NCBI GenBank assembly: GCA_021792815.1
Contig: JAJYTX010000001.1
Coordinates: 11,914-75,913 of the forward strand
DNA length: 64,000 nt
From: Pseudomonadota bacterium
Lineage (GTDB): Bacteria; Pseudomonadota; Gammaproteobacteria; Steroidobacterales; Steroidobacteraceae
Direction of reading: 5' to 3'
Shown here piece by piece: positions 1 to 14,700 of the stretch; positions within the stretch are counted from its first letter, which is position 1, and every line of letters starts with the position of its first letter. Both the position numbers and the translations under genes were made by a program. Under the pieces are notes generated by a model. It made no database searches, was not told the DNA's origin, and saw only the letters and a list, made by a program, of their open reading frames with translations.

Positions 1-2621
1 TGGCGCCGCCGTTGGTCGTCACGCCCGAGATGCCACCGACGCTGCCGACGCTGAACGGCCCGCTCTGGGAGAAGCTGAAGCCGTTGCCCGCGCCGGTGAT
101 GTCCGCGGCGATGGTGGACAGCGGGGCGCTCGTCGTCAGGGCCGGAGCGGTGCTCGCCTGCACGCCGAGGCCGCTCGCCGTGAGGGTGCTGCCCGTGGCC
201 TGGCTGATCGTGCCCGTCGGCGCCGACACCGCCACGGTGCCCGCGCCCGCATCCACGTTGCCGTTGAGCGCCAGATTGCCCCCGGTTGATTCGAGCGCAA
301 TGTTCGCCGATTGCGCCGTTGCCATGACGGGCGCGCCGATCGTCTCCTCGCCCGAAGCTGTCAGCATGATCAGTCCCGTTCCGCTCGTCGTCACCGTCCC
401 GCTGGTCGTCAATGCTCCCGCATTGGAGATGGTCGTCGTCCCGCTGCCCGTCTGGCTGATTCCGGTGATCGTCAGCGGCGCGGCGGTGTTCGTCAGGCTC
501 ACGTTGCCGCTGGTCGAATTCGTCGCGTTGAACGTGCCGACTGCATTCGCGCCCCCGAGCGTCGTGCCGCCCGCCGAACTGCTCGTGAGCGTACCGCCGG
601 TGATGCCCGCGGTACTCGCCTCGGAAATCGAGCCCGTCGTGGCCGCCAGAGTCACCGTGCCGCCGCCCACGCCCGCATCGATGCTGTAGTTGATGGCCAG
701 ATTGCCGGCGCTGTTCGTCAGGGAAATGTCGCTGCCGGTCGTGCTCAGGCCCATGACCGCCGTGCTCGTGAGGGGATTGGTGAGCGCAGTCACCGCGACG
801 TTGCCGGGGCTTGTGCCGCTGTTGCTGAGGTAGATGCCCTTGGCGCTGCTCGTGTCCGTGGCCGCAAGCTGGGTGAGCCCGATGGTCTCGATCGGAACGG
901 AACTCGTTCCGATGCCGCCGCTCGCCTGCATCAGCAACGGCGAGAACCCCCCTAACGTCAACGCCTCGCCGGTCGCGCCCGCGGCGATGCTGCCGCCCTT
1001 GGCATACAAGGTGAGCTGCCCGGAGTTGCTGTACGACCACGGCGCGTTCCAGGTGATGCCCGCCGAGGAATTCAACGTCAACGTGCTGCTGTTGGCCGTC
1101 GTGGGCCCGATCGCGACCGTGCCGGCGGCATTCGAGATCGCGATGTCGCCCGCTGAGGTCGTCACCGTGACGTTGGCGGAGCCGAGCTCGCTGTCGATCG
1201 TGCCATCGCTGAGGATGGAGCCCGAGCCGGAGCTGGTGTCGGTGAAAGGGCCGGATCCGGTGGTGGTGATGGCCGTGGTGGTGGTGCCCGAGCCATGCTC
1301 GATCGTGATCTGCGTCGGGTCGAGCAGCAGGGTGCCGGTCTTCCCCGACGGCGCGCGCAGGTCGACCGTGCCCTGGAAGTCCAGGCTCCCCTTGCCGGAG
1401 ACTTCCGCCGTTCCCCCTGCCCCTGCCCCGCTGCCGAGCGCGCCGATATGGCCGTAGAACCGGGTGCCGTCATTGGACCAGACCGTGACGTTGCCCCCGG
1501 TGCCGTTGCCGAGGGCGTTGGCGGTGAGCGACGCATCGGGGCTGACGTAGGTCCGGCTGGCGTCTTCGATGGCGGGATTGGCCCCGTGCGCGCCGCCGCC
1601 CACGTACACGGTACCGCCGCCGGCGGCGCCGTTCGCATCGATGACCGACTGCCCCGTGAGCGCGACATCCTGGCCGAGAACCTTCACGGTCCCGCCCTTG
1701 GACGCGCTGCCGCTGCCGCTCGCATCGAGCGTCCCGCTGCTCGCGACGGTTCCACCCGGCCCCGACAGCTCGATGACGCCGCCCACATTCTCGATGCGGC
1801 TCGCGCGCACGAGGCCGGTGTTGTTCACTGCGGATGCGAACACGTCGTTCGCGGCGCGCGCCGTCAGCAACACCTGGCCGCCGTCCGCCTGGATGCGGCC
1901 GCTGTTCTGCACCGCCGCGCCGGCCTTGGTGGGATTGCTCGTCAGATCGCCGCTCACCTTCAGGCGCAGCAACCCCCCGCCATAGAAATCGAGCGTCGCG
2001 ACTTTGCCGGCGCCCATCGCGACCGTCCCATAATCGGCGACGACCAGCCCGTTGTTGAGGACCGTGCCGCCGAGCAGCGCGACCGAGCCGCCGCGGCCGG
2101 CGGTGATGGTGCCGTCGTTGATGATCGAGCCCGGGCTCGTGCTCAAGGCCCGGAACGAGAAGCGGCCGCTCGCCGCATCGAATCCCGTCACCTCCAGGGA
2201 GCTCGCGATCAGCGATCCGACATTGAGCTGCGCGCTGCGGCCAAACAGGATGCCGTTCGGGTTGACGAGCACGATCCTTCCGTTGGCATCGATCTTGCCG
2301 AAAATCTGGCTCGGGCTCTGGCTCAGGATGTTGTTGAGCGCCACGGCGGTGGCCGAGGGCTGCTCGAACCGCACCGTGTCATCGGCCCCGACGTTGAAGC
2401 TCGTCCAATTGAGCGTCAACTGGCTCGACTGCTGGTTGATCAGAGTCGTGGTGGCGCTCGGGCGCGTGATGCTGCCGCTGCCGCTCACGACCACGCCCCC
2501 GCCCGGGCCGGCGGCCAGCGCCGCCGGCGACACGCCGCAGATGCCGATCGCGGTCGCAAGTCCCACCGTGACCGCCCGCAGCTCCCTGCGGATGAACAGA
2601 CGAATGGTTTGATTGCCCATG
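1..2621 (-). CDS. fhaB: Filamentous haemagglutinin-type TpsA adhesin/exoprotein, partial (C-terminus beyond left edge)
   Basis: The minus frame is open from the ATG at 2621 to the window edge, giving about 873 codons with no stop. The protein starts with a basic, extended signal peptide (MGNQTIRLFIRREL, ending near SPAALAAG). A TPS/haemagglutination-activity domain follows at roughly residues 40-190 and carries the diagnostic NPNGILFG motif. The remainder is a Ser/Thr/Gly/Ala-rich run of degenerate beta-helix repeats with few charged residues. In known two-partner secretion systems the TPS domain is recognised by the FhaC/ShlB pore and the protein is exported as a beta-helix. The transporter gene lies 49 nt upstream in the same direction. 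The missing 3' end prevents deciding between an adhesin and a contact-dependent inhibition toxin. Confidence 0.88.
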
Positions 2622-2670
2622 TTCACTCCACGCCCGCCGGCCGCGCCGCCGCGCCGGGCTTCGCGTCGCG

Positions 2671-4455
2671 CTAGAAGCTCACGCCCACTCTGAAGAAGTA
2701 CTGGGGACCGCCCCCGGTGCCCGCCAGCCTCGCGGTGATCGGGGTCGCCACATCGATCCGCGCGAACACCCGATCGGGTACGTTGAACTGCACCGCCCCT
2801 CCCCAGCCCCCAAGGTGGACGTAGCGGGAGCTGGCGGGCTCGGGCACGGACGTCGAGAAATCGTTCAGCCACCCCGCCCCGTAGTCGACGAACAGCGAGA
2901 GCTGCAGCTCCTGCCCCCAGGTGCGGCCGCGGAAGGCCGGGCGGCTCGCGAATCCGGGCGCGCCGACGATCAGCTCCGCGGTGCCGATGACTCCCTTGTC
3001 GACCAGCACATCGGCGACCGGGTAGGCGCGCACGGCGTCCGGTCCGGACAGCGAGAGCTGCTCGAGCGAGACGAGCGGGTCATTGGTCTCCTGGCCCTGC
3101 ACGTGCAGCAGCAACGACACGCTGGAGGAGATGCGTTGCAGGCGCTGCAGCGAGATGGCCCCTTTGTTGAACTCGCCCGTCGCGCCGTACCGGCTCGCGT
3201 TGGGGCTCGCCATTGGCGAGTAGTTGCCGAGGGAGCTCAGCAGGTTCTTGAAGCCGTGGACGTAGGACAGCAGCAACTGATTGACGCCATGGAAGCGCGT
3301 ATCGATGCGGGTCCAGTTGAAATCGACCCGCACCGTGCTCAGGTTGTCCTGGAAGAGCTTCGCGCCGCTCGCGGAGAAGCTCGCGCGCTTCACGTCGAAG
3401 GCGACGGCGAGGCTGGCCGTGCCGAGTCGGCTCGGCGCGAAATCGTGGCGGTAGCCCACCTCGGCGATCGAGGAGTGGCCCGTGGGGTGAATCAGGCGCA
3501 GGCTTCCGGTGAGTCCACCGATCACGTAGGCGTTCGTGTAGTACGAGAGCTCGAGGAAGTCACGCGGTGTGAAGATCGGCACGGTGTACGCCGCGCCGCC
3601 GTAGACGCCGTGCTCGGAGCTGTGTGACGGGTTGAACTCGTACATGCCGGAGAACTGCAGCTTGTCGGCGAGGCCGAACGGGTCGTTCACGGTGAGACCG
3701 ACCTGCGTGCGATACCTGCCCGAGACCGCCACCCCCTCGTTGTCGACGGAAACCACGCCCTGCACCCGCCTCAGGCGCTGCACGCGCAGCGTCATGTCGG
3801 TGGTGCCGAGCTCGCGCCCTGCCGCGAGCAGACCGAATGCGCTCACGCCGGGATAGTTGTTCACGGTGAGGAGCGCCGACTCGATGGCATCCTTCTCGAG
3901 CGGGCGGCCGATCAGACCCCGGAAGGGCCGGGTCAGGGTCCGGGCCGAATACCACTCGTTCCCGACCACCCGTACGGTGCCGAGCGTCGCGGGCAGGACC
4001 TCGACGGTGACCGTGCCGTCTCGAACGGTCTGCGCGGGCACGAAGGCCTGCGCCAGCACGAGCCCCTTGGCGTGGTAATAGTCCGCCACTTCCTCGGCGA
4101 TCGCCTGCAGCTGGTTGATCGCGTAGCCCTGCGCGGGCTCCCTCGCGAGCGCCTCGCTCAGGATCCGCCGCGCCTGGGAGACCCGGATGCCGTAGCGCGG
4201 CAGATCCACGGCGCCCACCAGGTGAAACGCCTTGACGAGGATCTTCGGTCCCTGAGTGAGGCCGAACGGCCGCTCGTTGACGCCGGGAATGACCCATGAC
4301 GGGGCGGCGGCCAGGGGCAGGGGGAGCCTGCTCTGCGGGGTCGGCGGCAACACTCCACCGGGCGGATTCACCGGCGCCGATTGCGCCCGGGCGATCGGCC
4401 CGATGCCGGCTGCGAGACAGATCGCGTAGAGAAGTAAACCCTTGCTGCTTCCCAT
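2671..4455 (-). CDS. fhaC: Two-partner secretion outer-membrane transporter (ShlB/FhaC/HecB family)
   Basis: A 594-residue Omp85-type TpsB pore. It has a signal peptide (MGSSKGLLLYAIC, ending near ARAQS), a proline-rich linker and a POTRA region at roughly residues 70-225 (FHLVGAVDLP, VEVLPATLGTVRVVGN). A 16-strand barrel of ShlB type follows and ends in the C-terminal phenylalanine VGVSF typical of outer-membrane proteins. The ATG at 4455 was chosen because it immediately precedes the signal sequence; an upstream in-frame start would add 46 residues of unlikely composition. The gene directly precedes fhaB, as expected for a TpsB-TpsA pair. It exports the partner across the outer membrane after Sec transport. 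Confidence 0.9.
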   Translation of the reverse strand: MGSSKGLLLYAICLAAGIGPIARAQSAPVNPPGGVLPPTPQSRLPLPLAAAPSWVIPGVNERPFGLTQGPKILVKAFHLVGAVDLPRYGIRVSQARRILSEALAREPAQGYAINQLQAIAEEVADYYHAKGLVLAQAFVPAQTVRDGTVTVEVLPATLGTVRVVGNEWYSARTLTRPFRGLIGRPLEKDAIESALLTVNNYPGVSAFGLLAAGRELGTTDMTLRVQRLRRVQGVVSVDNEGVAVSGRYRTQVGLTVNDPFGLADKLQFSGMYEFNPSHSSEHGVYGGAAYTVPIFTPRDFLELSYYTNAYVIGGLTGSLRLIHPTGHSSIAEVGYRHDFAPSRLGTASLAVAFDVKRASFSASGAKLFQDNLSTVRVDFNWTRIDTRFHGVNQLLLSYVHGFKNLLSSLGNYSPMASPNASRYGATGEFNKGAISLQRLQRISSSVSLLLHVQGQETNDPLVSLEQLSLSGPDAVRAYPVADVLVDKGVIGTAELIVGAPGFASRPAFRGRTWGQELQLSLFVDYGAGWLNDFSTSVPEPASSRYVHLGGWGGAVQFNVPDRVFARIDVATPITARLAGTGGGPQYFFRVGVSF

Positions 4456-4596
4456 CGAAGGCTTGCCGAGACGCACGCGACGCGCTCCACGGACCGGATT
4501 TTGAAGAGCGGTGACCGGTCCGCCATTTGTGTTCTTGCCGCAGCCTCGAATACCCCGCGAAGGCTGCTGTGGCTTTTGCTCGACCTGAGCCACTTT

Positions 4597-4625
4597 ACGG
4601 TAGCCGCTCCCCCTGCGCTTTGCAA
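4597..4625 (-). promoter_or_regulatory. Candidate sigma-70 promoter for fhaC-fhaB
   Basis: On the minus strand a TTGCAA hexamer (4620-4625) lies 17 bp upstream of TACCGT (4597-4602) in the 200-bp gap before fhaC. Each hexamer matches the consensus only partly (4/6 and 3/6). The spacing and position fit a promoter separating the secretion pair from the T6SS operon. Confidence 0.3.
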
Positions 4626-4655
4626 GCGACCTGCGAAGTCGAGCCGAAGGCGGAT

Positions 4656-5336
4656 TCAGTCGGATTTGCTCGCCGCGGGGGCGCTCGCTTCGGGGGAGGC
4701 GAGAGGGATTCCGAGCGTTCTCGCAAGCGCCGCGAGCGGGCTCGTCCGGGGGGTGAGCGGTGCGGCGGCGAGAGCCTGCCGCTGCCTCAGCCGAGTGCGC
4801 ACCCTGTCCACGACGGCGTTGAACCAGTCGCGGTTGCGAGCGGCCGCGATCCTCGCCGGGCCGATCCGCAGGAGCGCAGCATTGATCGCAAGCAGTCGAG
4901 CATCGCTCCAGTGGGTGTCCTGGCGCAGCGGCTGCAGGAGCGCGCGAATCGGATCGGCGCTCTTGCGCGAGCTCGCCGCGCCGCTCGCTGCCGCCGGAGC
5001 GCGTTGCGGTGCGCTCGCCTCGATCTCAGACCATACGAGAAGCACCACGGCGACCGCCAGGGCAAGGACAAGCACCGTCAGGGCGGCGATTGGCCCCCTG
5101 CCCGCCTTGTTGCGGGCCCGCGGCGCGGGCGGATCTGCGTTGAGCTGCGCTAGCACCGTGCGCGGCTGGGTCGTGATCTCAAATTCCGTCACCGCCCGGG
5201 GCCGGGTCGTGTCGGTGCAGGCGGGCAAGCCATCAAGCAGCTGCGCGCGCCGCCTGCGATAGGCCTGCCGGCTCAGGCGGCCCTCGAGATGATCGCGCAC
5301 GAGCGCACGCAGGCTGTCACCGATGTCCGCTGTCAT
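4656..5336 (-). CDS. Single-pass membrane protein of unknown function, last gene of the T6SS regulatory block
   Basis: 226 residues, no family recognised. Residues 1-80 are a basic, helical cytoplasmic segment; the stretch EGRLSRQAYRRRRAQLLDGL resembles a SHOCT-like short domain. One transmembrane helix spans residues 83-103 (ALTVLVLALAVAVVLLVW). About 120 Ala/Arg-rich residues follow, probably periplasmic. It starts 18 nt after the ppkA stop, so it is almost certainly cotranscribed with the kinase and phosphatase. The N-terminal segment contains DTTRPR (Thr44), which resembles the Thr motifs in PpkA and TssL, so it may be a kinase substrate. That role is inference. Confidence 0.6.
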   Translation of the reverse strand: MTADIGDSLRALVRDHLEGRLSRQAYRRRRAQLLDGLPACTDTTRPRAVTEFEITTQPRTVLAQLNADPPAPRARNKAGRGPIAALTVLVLALAVAVVLLVWSEIEASAPQRAPAAASGAASSRKSADPIRALLQPLRQDTHWSDARLLAINAALLRIGPARIAAARNRDWFNAVVDRVRTRLRQRQALAAAPLTPRTSPLAALARTLGIPLASPEASAPAASKSD

Positions 5337-5354
5337 AACAGCCGCGCCGCCGCC

Positions 5355-9436
<4,082 letters not shown>

Positions 9437-9440
<4 letters not shown>

Positions 9441-10177
9441 GTGCGCGAGAACTCGATCACGACGGCCGACACGTTGTCATTGCACACCCCGGCCAGCGCC
9501 TCCCTCAGGAGCGAGCGGCAGGCGCCCTCCGGGTCGTTCGCCGCGAGAAGAGCGCGGAGCCGATCTTCGGCGACCTCCTTGTAGAGGCCGTCGCTGCAGA
9601 TGAGGTAACGATCCCGATGCTCGAGCCGGCGCAACTCGAGATCGAGGTAGAGCGCCTCCGCCCCCCCGACGGCGCGGGTGATGATGTTCTGTGCGCTGTG
9701 CCGGCCCGCCTCGGCGGCATCGAGGATGCCCTCCTCCAGCATCGCCTGCGCTTCGCTGTGATCGCGCGTGACGCAGCTCAGCGTGCCCGCGCGGGAGCGA
9801 TAGATCCGGCTGTCTCCGGCCCAGAGGCTGAGACAGTAGCCGTCGAACGCGAGCAGCACGGCAACGGTGCTGCCGCACAGGCCGCCCTCGGCAAGCGACT
9901 TGCGATAGAGGCGCTCGTTGACGAGCTGCACGCGGTCTTCCGCGTCATCCACAAGCTCGCTCAGGCGCTCGCGCCGGGGGACCTCGCAGAGCGCCTCGAC
10001 GATCATCCGGCTCGCCACATCCCCGGCATTGTGGCCTCCCATGCCGTCGGCGACGGCCCACAATCCGGCCGCGGGCAGCTCGAGCACCGCATCCTCGTTG
10101 TGCCCCCTCACATTGCCCTGCGAGGTGAACGACGCCGAGCGCCATGTGAAGGCTGTGGTCGCGCTCTGCCCGGACAT
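9437..10177 (-). CDS. pppA: PP2C-family Ser/Thr phosphatase of the T6SS (PppA/Stp)
   Basis: 246 residues forming a complete PPM/PP2C domain. Metal-binding and catalytic motifs are intact: RGHNEDAV near residue 25, DGMGGHNAG near 44-52, RAVGG, ICSDGLYKEV and the C-terminal DNVSAVVIEF. In characterised systems PppA dephosphorylates the FHA scaffold or TssL and reverses PpkA-driven T6SS firing. The stop overlaps the ppkA start by 4 nt, so kinase and phosphatase are probably translationally coupled. It lies 22 nt after tagF. Confidence 0.92.
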
Positions 10178-10199
10178 ACCCTAGTGCCGGTCTCCTGAC

Positions 10200-11756
10200 T
10201 CAGCCGGCGTCGCACGCCGCGACTCGGGCCGCGAGCAGCATCAGCGGGCTCGCCCCGGCGGCTCCTGCGGGCGGCGAATGGCGCGCCAGCAAGGCGGCGA
10301 GCGCCTCATCCACGCTGACCGTGCCGTCCGGCGGATCGGCCTCGGGCGGCCACTCGCCCGGGAGCCGCCCGGTGAGCGCCTGCGCAATCGCCTGATCCGT
10401 GCCGAGCACCCACAGGTCACCCGCTTCCAGGGGCTCGTAGCGCAGGTCAACGCCCGGTTCCGCCCGCGCCGGCGCGGCGAGCAGCGCCAGCAGAGCGCCC
10501 TCGGCGCCCCCTGTCTCCATCGGATCGCTCGGGATTGCCTGCGGCGGGCTCATCGGCTCGGTGCCGAGGAGTTGAGTCGCCGTGCCGCGGCGGATTCTGA
10601 CGGCCCGTACGGCGCCGCTGCAGAGCAGCGCACACTCGCACCCCTGCGCCAGCAGGAATACGGCTGCGACCGCGGCGTTCGCCCCCCAAGCCGCGCCCGG
10701 ACGCGCGCCGAGCGCCCTGTGCAGCGCCCGGCGCGCCGACTCGACCTGCGCGGTGAGCGTCGCCTGCGGCGCCAGATCGTGGGCGACATCGCTGAGGAGG
10801 TCCGCGCGAGCGCCCGAGTCGGCGCCGTCCACGGCCATGACGACACCCCACAGCCCGATCTCGGGCCGGAGCACGAACCGAGGCTCCGCGGAGGCGCCGG
10901 GTCCGTGGCACAGTGCAGGATGCGCGGCAGCGATCCGCAGCGCGGGCGGATGCCGCGCCCGCTCGAGGCTCGGCCGAGCCTCCGTCACTTCCTGCTGCGG
11001 CGGGCGCTCGGGGAGCTCAACGCTCGTGCAACCGGCCTCGCTCCATTGCCCCGAGAGCAGCGCCACGAAGCTCGCGGGCGCAGGCAGTCCGCTCGTGAGG
11101 AGCCAGCCGGGCTCGAGAGCCTCGGCGCCCTGCGTCCACCACAGGGCACAGGGTCTGAAGGCTCTCTGAAGCTCGATCGATGCGAGGGCGTTCGCGGCCC
11201 GCTGGGGTGTTTCCGCGAGCATGCCGATGTGCCACGCCGCGGCGCCCCCAGGGAAACCGGAGTGCGCGATGCGCTGCATCAGCCGATTGGATGTCTCGAG
11301 GTCTGCGCGATCGATCAGTGCCGCAAGCGCCTCGACCTCGGCGTCGAACGCCTCGAAGTCAAGATCGCCCGCCTCGAGCGCCTTGCGCGCCAGGGACTCG
11401 GCGGCGTCGAACCAGGCCCGGCCGGCCCCGCACGCGGCCTCGAGAAGACAGCTGCCGACCTCGAGCGGCGAGACCAGGGTGAGCGGGAAGTACCGTCCCA
11501 CGCGATCGACGCTCGGCAGCATCACCCCGGCATAGGCGCTCTCGCCGCAGATGCCCTCGGCGAGCACGAAGCGCCACACCGGGCTCGTCAGATACACCTC
11601 GAGCCACTGTGACCCGAGCTGTTCGCGGCTCGCGTGCAGGCCTTCCTGTAGCCATGCGTCCCAGGCGTCCACGAACCCCTGCGGGACGCGCCGCTGCATG
11701 AAATCCCCCCTGCAGGGAAGCTTCCCGTAGAACCCGCTCTCGAGTGCCGCGACCAT
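10200..11756 (-). CDS. tagF: TagF fused to a degenerate PP2C-like domain
   Basis: 518 residues. The N-terminal ~200 residues are TagF/ImpM (FYGKLPCRGDFMQRRVP, WLEVYLTSPVWRFVL, GVMLPSVDRVGRYFPL), a post-translational repressor of T6SS. The C-terminal half (about 285-518) follows the PP2C layout (GLWGVVMAVDGADSGARADL, GDLWVLGTDQAIAQAL). It lacks the N-terminal R-G-x-x-NED motif and has DGADSG in place of DGMGG, so it is probably a non-catalytic pseudophosphatase. TagF-PppA fusions are known from Agrobacterium-type T6SS; here an intact PppA is also encoded immediately downstream. Confidence 0.87.
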   Translation of the reverse strand: MVAALESGFYGKLPCRGDFMQRRVPQGFVDAWDAWLQEGLHASREQLGSQWLEVYLTSPVWRFVLAEGICGESAYAGVMLPSVDRVGRYFPLTLVSPLEVGSCLLEAACGAGRAWFDAAESLARKALEAGDLDFEAFDAEVEALAALIDRADLETSNRLMQRIAHSGFPGGAAAWHIGMLAETPQRAANALASIELQRAFRPCALWWTQGAEALEPGWLLTSGLPAPASFVALLSGQWSEAGCTSVELPERPPQQEVTEARPSLERARHPPALRIAAAHPALCHGPGASAEPRFVLRPEIGLWGVVMAVDGADSGARADLLSDVAHDLAPQATLTAQVESARRALHRALGARPGAAWGANAAVAAVFLLAQGCECALLCSGAVRAVRIRRGTATQLLGTEPMSPPQAIPSDPMETGGAEGALLALLAAPARAEPGVDLRYEPLEAGDLWVLGTDQAIAQALTGRLPGEWPPEADPPDGTVSVDEALAALLARHSPPAGAAGASPLMLLAARVAACDAG

Positions 11757-11763
11757 ACCCCGT

Positions 11764-14700
11764 CTACGGTTGGCAGTTGAACCCCACCGCGGGGTCCTGC
11801 CCGAAGGGGTTGCGGATGGAATCGGCCTCGAGGAAAACGCTCATCGACTTGCCGCCCGCGTGGAAACTCGCGCGGTACCGCGTTCCCGAGAGCGGCGCGA
11901 CGCGCGCCCGGCCGAGCAGCCGGAACCACGCCCAGGGACCCTGCAGGGCGGGTCCCGGGATGGCTCCCGCCGGGGAAGTGAACTCGTAGGAGGCCTCCCC
12001 GAGGGTGCCGGGCCACTTCATGGAGAAGCTCTGCACGGGCCCATGCTGATACTTGAACCGCTGTCCATCGACGTTCAGGCGAAAGCTCGTGACGGTCGGA
12101 TCGAGTGTGTCGGCCAGAAGGCTGAAGCGCACCTGAGGCAGGGAGGAGCCGGACCCGAAGAACACCTCGCGAATGCGCCGCGCGCGCTCGAACTGCCGCA
12201 GCATCGCCTGCGAGCCCGCCGCCGCCCCGCGCCGCCATCGCCACGGCGAGCGCGAGGTGTCAACGAGCGCAGCCAGGTGCTTGCGGAAGAACGAATCGAA
12301 CACGCCGCCCGGCCCAAACACGTGAGCGAAATCCCCGAGGGCGGCGTCGGTCGCGCTCGAGGGATCGAGCGGGAAGCGGCCGCCGACGAGCTCTGCGCAC
12401 TGTCTCACCACCTGCGCGTCATAGAGTCGAGTGAGCTCCCCGCTAGCCTCCGAGCTCACGATGGAGGCCGTACGAACCGCAACCTGCGCCACGAGGTTGC
12501 CGAGCGGCGCGGGCAATTGCTGCGCCATGAGCGAGAGGGACTGGCGGGCGCCGCGCATGGCGGCCTGGACCTGCGGATCGAGCGCGCTCTGCTGTCCGAC
12601 GCCCGAGCCCGTCGTGAGCAGCCGCTGATACTGCTGATTGAGCGCGGCGAGCATCTGGTCGATGGGCGCCTGTCCGGGAGGTCCCTGCACCAGCTGGCGC
12701 AGGGGGGCGAAATAGGCGCTCACGCGGGCGCCCGGCGGCGGCGCGCCCTGCGGTCCCGGACCGATGATCTTCTTGAGCGTGTCGAGCTTCGCGGCCGCGA
12801 GCGCCCCGGGGGCGCCGGCGGGCGCGGGCGCGGGCGGCTGCACGAGGTCGGTGTTGTGCGCCACCACGCGCAGGAAGCCCTTCAGCGGCGATGCCGGGCT
12901 CGAGAGGATCCCCAAGGTATCGATGAACTGCTGCGGGCTGCCCGAGTAGCGGATCCCGACATCCTTGACGAGCGACTTCCAGTACTCGAGGTAATCGCTC
13001 TCGTAGAGGCTCATCACCTGGTAGGCGAGCGTGCCGCTCGCGCGCAGGTCTGGCACCTCGCTGCCGAACACCCACGAGTCCTTGAGGAATGACTCGACGA
13101 GCTGATAGCGGCTCTGGCTGTTGACGTGCTCGAACACGGCTCGTGTATAGAGCGCGGGCACGGGCTGGGACAGCGGCTCACCGCTTCTGCGCACGAGCAC
13201 CGAGGCGCCCGTGCCGATCTTCAGGTCGAGCCGCAGCGCATGGCGGGGATCGTTCAGGTAGCGCAGCTTCAGCTGATCGTAGATCAGCACCGGGAGCGAG
13301 GCGCTGCGCAGCGCAATGCGCGCCTGCGCCACCGCCTGGGCATCGAGCGGGATCGAGCTCAGGCGATCCTCCGCGAGCAGTTGATCGAACTGCCGGTCGA
13401 GGTCGTTCGCCGTCGTCGTGTCCTGCGGATACATCTCCCGCCACAACACCTGTGCGAGATAGCGCAGATACCCGCTCTCGCGGTGGCTCGCGCTGCCGAG
13501 CATGAGATAGCCCTTGAGGTAGGCGTACAGCCTGTCCGGGGAGGCGACACTCGCCTGGAGCATCCTCTCAAAGCGCGCCGCCAGCGCCGGGACGAGCTTC
13601 GCGTTGAGCTCGCGGGTGTAGGCGTCACGGGCTTCCTCGCCGATGTCGCCCCCGCGGTAGAGCCCTGCGCGCATGTACCACGGAACCTTCCCCCGGTACT
13701 GCTCGGCGCGCGCCGTGAGCCGCTGCAGCGCATCGAGCCGCGGCAGCACGGCCGCGACGCTCGAGCCGGCAGGCGCCTTCACGCGCTCAAAGGACCTCGT
13801 TGCCGAGAGCACTCCGGCGAGGTAGGCGGCATTGGCGTCGTAGCTCACCACCATCCACGAGAGCAACAGCGCGAGCACCGCCAGGCAGGCGATGTAGGCG
13901 CCGGAGCGCGCGGCGATCATCCGCGCCCGCAGCCCGCGGTTGACTCCGGCGAGGCCCGACTCGGGGAAGATGACCCCCTTCAGCAGCGTCTCGATGAAGT
14001 AGGCCTTGCCGCGTCCGGCCGCTGGCGGGGCGATGGCGCCCGTCACGCCGAAGGTGCGCGCGATGGCCCCCAGCATGCGGTCGATGGGCGTGCCCTCCTG
14101 GGTGCCGCTCGTGAAATACACTCCCCGCAGCAGCACCGGACGATCGAAGCCGGACGACGTGAACACCCGCTGCAACAGATCATCGAGCGCAGGCTGCAGC
14201 GCGCTCATCTGCTGCGGGAACGCGAGCACGCTCGTGCGTCGCCGCGGGTCGCGCTCCCCGTCCATGCGCGCGAGCATCCGCTCCCGCAGCCGCTCGGCGA
14301 GGCCGTCGAACTCGGCGGCGAAAAGCCCGGCCGCCTGCCCCGATTCCGTTGACTCGATGGGGAAGGTCATGCCCCAGACCTGCGCGCGCGCGGCCGGATC
14401 GAGCTCCTCGAAGAACTCGCTGAAGCCGGCGATGAGATCGCACTTGGTCACCAGCACATAGACGGGCACCTCGATCCGCAGCTCGCGCCCGAGCTCATCG
14501 AGTCGGGAGCGAATCGCACCGATCTGCTGCTCCCGCTCACGCTCGTTTAGGGTGATCAGGTCCGTAGCGCTCACGGCGACGATCACGCCGTTGATCGGCT
14601 GGTGTGCGCGGAACTTGCGCAGCAGCTGCAGGAACGCGCTCCAGCCGGAGGCGTCCGCCTTTGCGTTTGAATCCTGTGTCGTGAAGCGGCCGGCCGTATC

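Noticed and set aside
1..2621. Repeated Ser/Thr/Gly segments in fhaB as DNA tandem repeats
   Set aside because: They are degenerate protein-level beta-helix repeats; no exact nucleotide repeat unit was seen.
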